A DNA stretch of 64,000 nucleotides from Zeimonas sp044507525 (GTDB lineage Bacteria > Pseudomonadota > Gammaproteobacteria > Burkholderiales > Burkholderiaceae_E): assembly GCA_044507525.1 (NCBI GenBank), contig JBIQJM010000007.1, positions 1 to 64,000 of the forward strand. Direction: 5' to 3'. The position numbers were made by a program, and so were the translations under genes. Positions 17,518 through 24,473 of the stretch are shown one piece after another; the first letter of the stretch is position 1; every line of letters starts with the position of its first letter. The notes below the pieces were generated by a model. It saw only the letters and a program-made list of their open reading frames with translations, ran no database searches and had not been told where the DNA came from.

Positions 17518-18765
17518 TCACACCACCCTGGATTTCCTGAGCCGGACGATCTCCTCGTCGGTCAGTTGTGCCAGGGCTTTCAGGACCGCGGACGTATCCT
17601 GTCCCATGCGCCTGCCGGTATGGCGGATCTGCCCGGGCGTTGCCGACAGCCGCGGGACGACGTTGGGGATCCGCACGCGCCCGAGTTCCTCGTCGTCGAT
17701 CTCGACGAGCGTTCGGGAAGCACGGAACTGCTCGTCGGAGAGGATCTGATCGGCTTCGTACGCGGGAGCCGCGGCGCCGTCGCTCGCGTCGAACGCCGCC
17801 ATCGCCTCCTCCAGCGTTCGTTCCAGGACCCAGCCGGCGACGATCCGGTCGACTTCGTCCGCGTGCTCGCGCCGGGCTTCCACCGACGAGAACCTCGGAT
17901 CGTTCGCCAGGGCATCTCCGCCGATCATCCGCAGGGCGCGCAGCGCGATGGCGTTGGTCGAACTGGAGACCGCCAGCCAGCGACCGTCCCTGGTGCGGTA
18001 GATGTTCCGCGGGATGCTGCTGGGCGAGCGATTGCCGCTGCGCTTGAGGACCTTGCCGAGCTGGTCGTACTCGATGCTCTGGTAGCCGACGATCGAGAAG
18101 ATGGCGTCGAGCAGGCTTACGTCGACGCACTGGCCTTGCGCCACCCCGTTCGCCCGGGCGAGAAGCGCGACGAGCACGCCGATCGCGCCGTACAGCCCCG
18201 CGATGGAATCGCCCACCGCCAGGGGCGGTACGGTCGGTGCCCCGTCGGGATCACCGTTCAGCGCGGCGAAGCCGCTCATCGCTTCGCACAGCGTGCCGAA
18301 GCCGGGCTTGCCCGCGTACGGCCCGGTACGCCCGTAACCGCTGATCCGCAGCACCGTGAGCCGCGGATTGAGCTCGTGCAGGTCCTCCCATCCGAGGCCC
18401 CACTTCTCCATGGTGCCCGGCCGGAAGTTCTCGACGAAGACATCCGCTTCGCGCAGCAGATCCTCGAGGACGGCTTTCCCTTCGGCGGCCCGCAGGTCGA
18501 GCGTGATGGCGCGCTTGTTTCTGGAATAGATCTTCCACCAGAGGGGAACGCCGTCCTTCGCCCCTCCCATGTCGCGCAGCGGATCGCCGAGCCCGGGCCG
18601 TTCGATCTTGATGACCTCGGCGCCGAAATCGGCCAGCAGCGTGGCGGCGAAGGGGGCCGCGAGAATCGTCGCTGCATCGACGATTCGAAGGCCCTCGAGG
18701 GGAAGTCGACTCCCCTTCGCCGTCTCGACTGCCGCGGGATCGCGACCGTGAACTCGATCGTTCAT
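17518..18765 (-). CDS. CaiB/BaiF (family III) CoA-transferase
   Basis: This 415-aa enzyme transfers CoA between acids through an aspartyl anhydride. The N-terminal CoA fold reads LEGLRIVDAATILAAPFAAT and LLADFGAEVIKIERPGLGDP. The RNKRAITLDLRAAEGKA segment and the catalytic-Asp region GQCVDVSLLDAIFSIVG are both present. The ATG lies 9 nt downstream of the selenoprotein stop, so the genes form one transcript. It probably activates the pathway acid or releases the product. The acyl substrate is unknown. Confidence 0.88.
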   Translation of the reverse strand: MNDRVHGRDPAAVETAKGSRLPLEGLRIVDAATILAAPFAATLLADFGAEVIKIERPGLGDPLRDMGGAKDGVPLWWKIYSRNKRAITLDLRAAEGKAVLEDLLREADVFVENFRPGTMEKWGLGWEDLHELNPRLTVLRISGYGRTGPYAGKPGFGTLCEAMSGFAALNGDPDGAPTVPPLAVGDSIAGLYGAIGVLVALLARANGVAQGQCVDVSLLDAIFSIVGYQSIEYDQLGKVLKRSGNRSPSSIPRNIYRTRDGRWLAVSSSTNAIALRALRMIGGDALANDPRFSSVEARREHADEVDRIVAGWVLERTLEEAMAAFDASDGAAAPAYEADQILSDEQFRASRTLVEIDDEELGRVRIPNVVPRLSATPGQIRHTGRRMGQDTSAVLKALAQLTDEEIVRLRKSRVV

Positions 18766-18774
18766 CTGGCCTGA

Positions 18775-19338
18775 TCAATCCGCCTTGGGCTTTCCGGTGA
18801 GAACAGCAACGACGTCGTCGAAGATGTCCTCGGCAAACTGCTGTACTCGCTCGGGGGTGAAACCCGCTATCGACGATCCGTCTTCAACCTCCAGGATCAC
18901 TGCCTTGAAGTCCGGCGCACCGTATGCCTTCGCGTGCACCTCCGCCGACCGCTTGAAGCCTGGCGTGGCAATCAGTGCCGTCGGGATCCCCAGCCCTTCG
19001 AACGTCACGCTGTCGCGTAGACCACACGACGTGCATGAACCTCAGTCGGCTATGGCCTCGATGACGAAGTCGCAGTGCTCGGCGATCTGCGCGATATCGG
19101 TTTCGGAAGCCGGGTACGAGAACAGGAACTTCGTGATCCGCGTCACGTCGGCAATCTCGTAGCGCTTGCGGAAGGCTTGCTCGAAACCCGTGAGCAGGTG
19201 ATCGACGTTGTGCTTTCGATTGTCGATCAAGCCCATGCGCAAACCGTTGAAATCGGTGATGCGCCTGGCCAGCGACGTGGTCGCGCCCCGCGTTCCGTAC
19301 GAGGGGTCGATCAGGTCGAACTTCTCGATGATGTCCAT
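18775..19338 (-). CDS. UGSC-family selenoprotein (in-frame TGA read as selenocysteine)
   Basis: This gene has 187 codons, with codon 99 being TGA (19042-19044). Two open frames (19042-19338 and 18775-19008) join in the same phase across that TGA to give IAD-U-G-S-C-T-S-C-G-L-R-D, which is the hallmark of the UGSC family of (seleno)proteins, so the TGA is read as Sec99. Cys102 and Cys105 complete a U-x-x-C-x-x-C redox motif. The N-terminal half (GLRMGLIDNRKHNVDHLLTG) and the strand-helix after the motif (LGIPTALIAT) look like a Rossmann-type fold. The ATG has AGAAGGGAG upstream. A SECIS-like hairpin follows the TGA. It is flanked by a 395-aa unknown and CaiB, with the selABC genes nearby. The biochemical function is unknown. 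Confidence 0.93.
19006..19033 (-). promoter_or_regulatory. Bacterial SECIS element of the UGSC selenoprotein mRNA
   Basis: In the mRNA, 11 nt after the UGA, GUCGUG pairs with CGCGAC (19025-19030 with 19012-19017) around a 7-nt loop UGGUCUA. A lower CAC/GUG pairing sits across a 3-nt bulge. The loop GGUCU is the same as the essential apical GGUCU of the E. coli fdhF SECIS. It begins exactly 18 nt after the UGA in both genes. SelB binds such loops and delivers Sec-tRNA. The GTG at 19006-19008 that looks like a start for the downstream fragment is the base of this hairpin. Confidence 0.88.
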
Positions 19339-19388
19339 ATGGCTCCCTTCTGTGGCGTCTGTTGCTCGTTGCCCGCTTCATCTTCCGG

Positions 19389-20576
19389 TCAAGAGTCCGG
19401 GAACTCGACCTTCGCGATCTGGCACCTCGACCCCAGCCCCGGCAGGTACACGGAGTGCGTCCCCGCGCCTCCGGTGACGATGATCTTGATGTCGTCGGCG
19501 TCGCGGGCGACCGGCAGCAGCGCATCGTCGTCGTTTCGGTCGATCCAGCGCGGCCAGAGGTTGTATCGGTGAACGTCGCGGCCGTACAGGCCGCCCTTCT
19601 TGAGTTCTCGAATCGGGTTGCGCGCGTGCTCGAAGAGGTATTTCTGCACGTCCTTCTTCTTCCAGCCTGCCTGCGCCACGATGTTCGCGTGCTCGGGCGA
19701 CATGCCGACGACGTGCTCTCCCAGCAGATACGACTGATTCGCCCCGACGTCGCGCATCATGCTGGCGATCTGGTCCAGCAGCGCCCACGGCTGGTCGGGG
19801 TTGTCGTGCAGCGCACAGACGAGGATCGTCTGCGGTGCCTCGGACGCATAGACGGTGACCGTGCTGTCATCCCGGTCGAATCCGTACTCCGTGTGCAGCG
19901 GCTCCCACGGGCTCTCTTCCTCGTTCTCGGCAATGCAGAACGTGTACTTGCCCGGGTGAGCGAAGGTCGCACGGTCGACGACCGCCGGAATCGCACCGCC
20001 GATGTTCACGAGGATCAGCTTCAGCGCGCGTCCGACCGTCGCGTTCGCCCGCCAGCCGGGTCCGAAGACTCCCGACGAGTAATTGAAGCCGAGCTGGTTG
20101 CGAACCGGACCATTGACGATCTGCAGGGGAGTCGAGATCTGCGTCGAGCACTGCATGCCCCGCAGGTTCAGCTTCGGACCGACGGCGGCCTTCAGCGACG
20201 CAATGACGACGGGCATGTATTCCGGCTTGCAGCCGGCCATCACCGAGTTGGCGGCGATCTTCTCGATCGTCGCGTCATGATCGAACGGCGCCACGCTGCA
20301 GACCACGTGATCGGCCGGCAGCCCCGACGCTTTCACGAACTCCGCAACCCTCGCCCGCGTCGGGGGAACGACCGGAAGGCCGTCCGTCCACCCGCTTTCG
20401 AACAAGTCCTCGTGCATGGCAACCACGTCGTTGGCTGCCCTGGTCGATTCGACGATTTCCATGACGTCCGCTTTCCCCATGAAGCCCGGATGCATCGTCG
20501 GATCGACGAGCGACATGGTCAACGAAGCGTTCACAGGTGTGAAAGCCGCCTTCATCGCGCGTGCTTCGACGGTCAC
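19389..20576 (-). CDS. Conserved protein of unknown function, linked to the UGSC selenoprotein
   Basis: This protein of about 395 aa was not matched to a characterised family. Regions that look conserved are SGWTDGLPVVPPTRARV, IAANSVMAGCKPEYMPVVIA, GMQCSTQISTPLQIVNGPV and IVTGGAGTHSVYLPGLGS. Six cysteines are spread without a CxxC pair. No signal peptide or membrane helix is seen, so it is probably cytosolic. It is 50 nt upstream of the selenoprotein on the same strand and is most likely its partner. The start is uncertain: GTG 20576 is the longest, with ATG at 20555 and ATG at 20516 as alternatives, none with a clear Shine-Dalgarno. Its own terminal TGA is a true stop because the next gene's ribosome site follows. 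Confidence 0.8.
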   Translation of the reverse strand: MTVEARAMKAAFTPVNASLTMSLVDPTMHPGFMGKADVMEIVESTRAANDVVAMHEDLFESGWTDGLPVVPPTRARVAEFVKASGLPADHVVCSVAPFDHDATIEKIAANSVMAGCKPEYMPVVIASLKAAVGPKLNLRGMQCSTQISTPLQIVNGPVRNQLGFNYSSGVFGPGWRANATVGRALKLILVNIGGAIPAVVDRATFAHPGKYTFCIAENEEESPWEPLHTEYGFDRDDSTVTVYASEAPQTILVCALHDNPDQPWALLDQIASMMRDVGANQSYLLGEHVVGMSPEHANIVAQAGWKKKDVQKYLFEHARNPIRELKKGGLYGRDVHRYNLWPRWIDRNDDDALLPVARDADDIKIIVTGGAGTHSVYLPGLGSRCQIAKVEFPDS

Positions 20577-20577
20577 A

Positions 20578-20600
20578 CTTCGTTCGCCAATCGAAGAACG
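20578..20600. promoter_or_regulatory. Nested inverted repeats in the 51-bp divergent promoter region
   Basis: CTTCG (20578-20582) pairs with CGAAG (20592-20596), and CGTTC (20581-20585) with GAACG (20596-20600). They lie between the divergently read 395-aa gene and the thioredoxin-reductase-like gene. A shared regulator could act here on both arms of the pathway. The arms are short, so confidence is low. Confidence 0.3.
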
Positions 20601-20627
20601 AGCATCGGACTGGAGAACGACTTCGCA

Positions 20628-21539
20628 ATGGGTACATTCGACACGATCGTCGTGGGCTCAGGTGTGGCCGGCATGACCACCGCACGCCTGCTCGCCGAGG
20701 CGGGCCTCGAGGTGAGCACCTGCGAGGGCTATCTGTTCGGCGGCTCGATCATCAACATCAACGAACTCGATCCCGGCCTCGCCGGCCTGCCGGCGTCGGG
20801 TCCCGAACTCGCGGCCGAGCTCGCCGGGAAGAACCTCTCGCTGGGGATCGTCGACACGCAGGCAACCGTCACCGGACTCGCGCGAAACGCCGACGGTTCA
20901 CTCGGCGTCAAGGCGGGACCGAAATCGCTGCGCGCGCGTTCGGTCGTGTGCGCATCCGGCGCGCGGATCCGGCAGCTGGGCGTGCCCGGCGAAGCGGAGC
21001 TGACCGGGCGCGGAGTATCCCAGTGCGCGGACTGCGACGGTCCGCTGTTCAAGGGCAAGGACGTCGTCGTCGTGGGCGGCGGCGACTCGGCCTTCCAGGA
21101 GGCGCTTACGCTGGCACCCGGGTGCAGGTCCGTGCTGATCGTGCACCGCGGCAGCGAGTTCCGCGCGGCACGGCGACTGGTGGAGCGGGCGCAGGCGAAC
21201 GAACGAATCCGCATCCTTCGAGACGCCGAGATCCAGGCGATCCGCGGCACGCGGCTGGTCGAAGGGGTTCAAGTCAGGGTCGGCGGCAGCGTCAAGGAAC
21301 TGAAGTGCGACGGTGTCTTCGCCTACGTCGGCGTCGTGCCGAACGGCGACTATCTGCCTTCCGACGTCGCGCGCGACGAACGCGGTTTCGTCCTGACCGA
21401 CGACGAAATGCGGACGACGCTCCCCGACGTCTGGGCGGTCGGCGCCCTGCGCAGCGGGTTCAAGGGGACCCTCGCCGACGCGGTCGACGAAGCGGCTCGT
21501 GCCGCGCGAGCGGTGGTCGCCAGCCTGGCGAGCGCCTGA
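20628..21539 (+). CDS. Thioredoxin-reductase-like flavoprotein with CADC redox motif
   Basis: This 303-aa pyridine nucleotide-disulfide oxidoreductase has the layout of low-molecular-weight thioredoxin reductase. It has an FAD-binding GSGVAGMTTARLLAEAG (residues 11-27), the redox pair Cys133-Ala-Asp-Cys136, and an NAD(P)H-binding GGGDSAFQEALTL. Two deviations stand out. The usual HRR nicotinamide motif reads HRGSEFRA. The C-terminal GD that contacts FAD in TrxB reads VGALRSGFKG, so the Asp is missing. It is divergent from the selenoprotein arm and starts the acyl-CoA arm. I infer that it passes electrons from NAD(P)H to the selenoprotein or to an intermediate thiol carrier. Confidence 0.85.
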   Translation: MGTFDTIVVGSGVAGMTTARLLAEAGLEVSTCEGYLFGGSIININELDPGLAGLPASGPELAAELAGKNLSLGIVDTQATVTGLARNADGSLGVKAGPKSLRARSVVCASGARIRQLGVPGEAELTGRGVSQCADCDGPLFKGKDVVVVGGGDSAFQEALTLAPGCRSVLIVHRGSEFRAARRLVERAQANERIRILRDAEIQAIRGTRLVEGVQVRVGGSVKELKCDGVFAYVGVVPNGDYLPSDVARDERGFVLTDDEMRTTLPDVWAVGALRSGFKGTLADAVDEAARAARAVVASLASA

Positions 21540-21552
21540 GGCGCGGGCGGCC

Positions 21553-22719
21553 GTGAACTTCGCGTTGACCCACGAACAGGAAACGATCCGCGAGTCGGTG
21601 AAGCGGATCTGTGCGTCCTTCGGCGACGACTACTGGTTGACCCGCGACCGGGAGGGAGGCTTTCCCGACGACTTCCATGCCGCCTTCGCGAAGGACGGGT
21701 GGCTGGGAATCTGCATTCCGATCGATTACGGCGGCTCGGGGCTCGGCGTCACCGAGGCCGCACTGATGATGCAGACGATCGCGGAATCGGGCGCGGGCAT
21801 GTCGGGCTGTTCGGCGCTGCACCTGAACATCTTCGGCTTGAATCCCGTCGTCGTGCACGGTACCCGGGAACAGAAAGCGCGGATGCTTCCCGACCTCGTT
21901 GCCGGCAAGCACAAGGCCTGCTTCGCCGTCACCGAGCCGAACGTCGGACTGAACACGACGCAGATCCGGACCCGGGCGGAGCGCGTCGGCGACCGCTACC
22001 TGGTATCGGGCGCGAAAGTATGGATCTCGTCGGCGCAGGTCGCCGACAAGATGCTGATCCTCGTCCGCACGACTGCGCTCGATCAGGTCTCGAATCCGAA
22101 GATGGGGCTCTCCCTGTTCTACACCGCCCTGGATCGCTCGAAGATCGAGATCCGGGAGATCGACAAGATGGGCCGGAAGGCCGTCGATTCCAACGAGTTG
22201 TTCATCGACGGTCTCGAGGTTCCGGTCGAGGATCGGATCGGAGAAGAAGGTCGCGGCTTCGAGTACCTCCTCGATGGACTCAATCCCGAGCGGATCCTCG
22301 TTGCCGCCGAGTGCGTCGGCATCGGCAGGGCCGCGCTGTCGAGGGCGAGCACGTATGCCAGGGAACGGAGGGTGTTCGACCGTCCCATCGGCCAGAACCA
22401 GGCGATCCAGCACCCGCTCGCGGACAGCTACGCGCACTTGCAGGCGGCCGACCTTCTGATGTTGTCCGCCGCCTGGCGCTACGACAACCGGCTTCCGTGC
22501 GGCGTCGAGGCCAACGCCGCGAAGTACGTAGCGGCAGAAACGTGCTTCACGGCCTGCGAGCGCGCCGTCATGACCCACGGCGGCTACGGCTACGCCCGGG
22601 AGTTCCACGTCGAGAGGCTGTTTCGCGAAGCGATGATCCCTCGTCTGGTCCCGATCAGTCCGCAGCTCATCCTCTGCTACATCGCGGAGCGCGTGCTCGG
22701 GCTGCCGAAGTCGTACTAG
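21553..22719 (+). CDS. Acyl-CoA dehydrogenase
   Basis: This 388-aa FAD enzyme introduces an alpha,beta double bond into an acyl-CoA. Family motifs are CFAVTEPNVGLNTTQIRTRA, the FAD/substrate stretch YLVSGAKVWISSAQVADKM, and the C-terminal FDRPIGQNQAIQHPLADSYA and THGGYGYAREFHVERLFREA. In that last block the catalytic-base Glu of many acyl-CoA dehydrogenases would fall near REFHVERLF. A GTG start 13 nt after the preceding stop is used, because the frame upstream reads through the flavoprotein gene. It sits between the flavoprotein and CaiB genes in a tight operon. Confidence 0.9.
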   Translation: MNFALTHEQETIRESVKRICASFGDDYWLTRDREGGFPDDFHAAFAKDGWLGICIPIDYGGSGLGVTEAALMMQTIAESGAGMSGCSALHLNIFGLNPVVVHGTREQKARMLPDLVAGKHKACFAVTEPNVGLNTTQIRTRAERVGDRYLVSGAKVWISSAQVADKMLILVRTTALDQVSNPKMGLSLFYTALDRSKIEIREIDKMGRKAVDSNELFIDGLEVPVEDRIGEEGRGFEYLLDGLNPERILVAAECVGIGRAALSRASTYARERRVFDRPIGQNQAIQHPLADSYAHLQAADLLMLSAAWRYDNRLPCGVEANAAKYVAAETCFTACERAVMTHGGYGYAREFHVERLFREAMIPRLVPISPQLILCYIAERVLGLPKSY

Positions 22720-22731
22720 GAGATCGTCCTG

Positions 22732-23904
22732 TTGGGACCACTGAACGGCCTGCGCATCCTCGAACTCAGCGGCATCGGTCCCGGTCCGATGTCCGGAATG
22801 CTGCTGGCGGACCTGGGCGCCACGGTTCTCCGAATCGAGCGGCCGGTCGACGCAGGCACGGGCATCCAGCGGCCGGTACGCTTCTACCTGCCGCATCGGG
22901 GCAAGAAGTCGGTCGTCGTCGACCTCAAGTCGCGACAAGGAGTCGATTTCGTGCTCGACCTGATCGAACGCGCGGACGGGTTGATCGACCCGTTCCGGCC
23001 CGGGACGCTGGAGAAGCTCGGCCTGGCGCCCGAAGCCTGCTTCTCGCGCAACGCGCGGTTGGTCGTCGGCCGCATCTCGGGATGGGGACAGGACGGACCG
23101 CTCGCCCTGGCCGCCGGACACGACCTCAACTACATCGCGTTGAGCGGCGTGCTCGCATCGATCGGACGCGAAGGAGCGCCGCCCACACCGCCGCTGAACC
23201 TGATCGGAGACTACGCCGGCGCGGCCTATCTCGTGATGGGCATGCTCGCGGCGCTGCTTGCCGCCAGGACCACCGGCAAGGGACAGGTCGTGGACGCGGC
23301 GATGGTGGACGCTGCGGCGTCGCTGATGACGCCCATCTACGGCCTGTACGCGGCCGGCTTGCACTCCGAGACCCGCGGGACCAATGTGCTGGACTCCGGC
23401 AGCCCGATCTACGACGTCTACGAGTGTGCCGACGGGCGCTTCGTGAGCATTGCGCCGATCGAGCGCAAGTTCCGCGCCGAGCTGTTCCGGCGAATCGGCG
23501 TGTCGCAAAGCGGGATCGACGCGGCGGACGACCGCAACGCGTGGGCGGCCCTGCGCACCGAACTCGCGACCTTGTTCCTTTCCAGGACCCGGTCGCAGTG
23601 GTGCGAGCTGCTCGAGGGAACCGACAGCTGTTTCGCCCCGGTGCTGTCGCTGGGCGAAGCGCCAAGGCACCGGCACTTCGTCGAGCGCAGGGCCTTCATG
23701 GACATCGATGGCGTCACGCAGCCGGCGCCTGCGCCGCGCTTCAGCGTCGACCGGTGCGAGGATCCCGCTCCACCCGAGGAACCCGGCGCCGACCCGACTG
23801 CCGCGCTTGCCGCCTGGGGATTCACGTGCGACGACGTCGACGCCTGGCGGGCCGACGGCGCGCTGCTGGATCGAATCGGCATCGGATCGGAGGACCCGAC
23901 ATGA
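22732..23904 (+). CDS. CaiB/BaiF (family III) CoA-transferase, second copy
   Basis: This 390-aa protein has the family III fold: LNGLRILELSGIGPGPMSGM, LLADLGATVLRIERP, FYLPHRGKKSVVVDLKSRQG, and the catalytic-Asp region KGQVVDAAMVDAAASL. It is closest in style to alpha-methylacyl-CoA racemases (GPGPMSGMLLADLGA), so racemisation rather than CoA transfer is possible. The start is TTG with AGGAG 8 nt upstream. The stop overlaps the MaoC start (ATGA). With the first CaiB and the Cat1-type enzyme the window has three CoA-handling proteins in one pathway. Confidence 0.87.
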   Translation: MGPLNGLRILELSGIGPGPMSGMLLADLGATVLRIERPVDAGTGIQRPVRFYLPHRGKKSVVVDLKSRQGVDFVLDLIERADGLIDPFRPGTLEKLGLAPEACFSRNARLVVGRISGWGQDGPLALAAGHDLNYIALSGVLASIGREGAPPTPPLNLIGDYAGAAYLVMGMLAALLAARTTGKGQVVDAAMVDAAASLMTPIYGLYAAGLHSETRGTNVLDSGSPIYDVYECADGRFVSIAPIERKFRAELFRRIGVSQSGIDAADDRNAWAALRTELATLFLSRTRSQWCELLEGTDSCFAPVLSLGEAPRHRHFVERRAFMDIDGVTQPAPAPRFSVDRCEDPAPPEEPGADPTAALAAWGFTCDDVDAWRADGALLDRIGIGSEDPT

Positions 23905-24380
23905 GCGAGGGAGCCGACGTCATCGAACTCGGCGTAGGGCTGTACTGGCAGGACCTGCGTGTTGGCCAGGTGTTCCGGACGCTGCGGCGAACGATCCGCG
24001 AAGCCGATCTCGTCGCGTTCATCGGCACGACCGGAATGCTCGAGGAGATGTTCATCGACGCCGACTTCGATGCGGGCGCGATGTCCGGACGGGTCGTTCC
24101 GGGCGCGCTGACCTACTGCCTGATCGAGGGCTTCATCCTGCAGACGATGATCCAGCGCACTGGGCTGGCGTTGCTGGAAGTCCACCAGAAGATGCACGCT
24201 CCGGTTCTCGTGGGAGACACGATCCACGGCGACGTGGAGGTCACGTCGATCAAGCCCACCTCGAAGAAAGGCCGTGCCGTGGTGGCTTCGAAGGTCCAGG
24301 TCTTCAACGGCAAGGGAACGCTGGTCCTTTCGTACGACGTGACGCGGCTGCTGCGCGGACGTCCCGGTGTCGAAGGCTAG
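23901..24380 (+). CDS. MaoC-like (R)-specific enoyl-CoA hydratase/dehydratase
   Basis: This 159-aa hotdog-fold protein has an N-terminal VGLYWQDLRVGQVFRTLRRT, a middle helix around FIGTTGMLEEMFIDADFDAG, VVPGALTYCLIEGFILQTM, and a terminal beta strand ending DTIHGDVEVTSIKPTSKKGR. The hydratase dyad (Asp/His) of canonical MaoC is not clearly visible: the usual N-terminal D and H positions read as FIGTTGML. It may therefore act as a binding or thioester-processing member. It is coupled to the CaiB gene by an ATGA overlap and ends the acyl-CoA arm. Confidence 0.78.
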   Translation: MSEGADVIELGVGLYWQDLRVGQVFRTLRRTIREADLVAFIGTTGMLEEMFIDADFDAGAMSGRVVPGALTYCLIEGFILQTMIQRTGLALLEVHQKMHAPVLVGDTIHGDVEVTSIKPTSKKGRAVVASKVQVFNGKGTLVLSYDVTRLLRGRPGVEG

Positions 24381-24473
24381 CGCGATGCACCGGGCCCTGA
24401 TCAGCCAGGCGCAAAGGCAGCGTCGCGACGGGAGTGTCGTGCCGTTCGCGGCTCCCGATCCCGGGGGAACGTA

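Noticed and set aside
19042..19338. Reading 19042-19338 and 18775-19008 as two genes or a pseudogene
   Set aside because: The frames are in phase, the only interruption is a TGA in a UGSC motif, a SECIS-like hairpin follows, selABC are present, and the GTG that would start the second ORF lies in the hairpin with no ribosome site.
19389..19391. Terminal TGA of the 395-aa gene as a second selenocysteine codon
   Set aside because: No GGUCU hairpin follows, and the next gene's ribosome-binding site and ATG begin within 50 nt.
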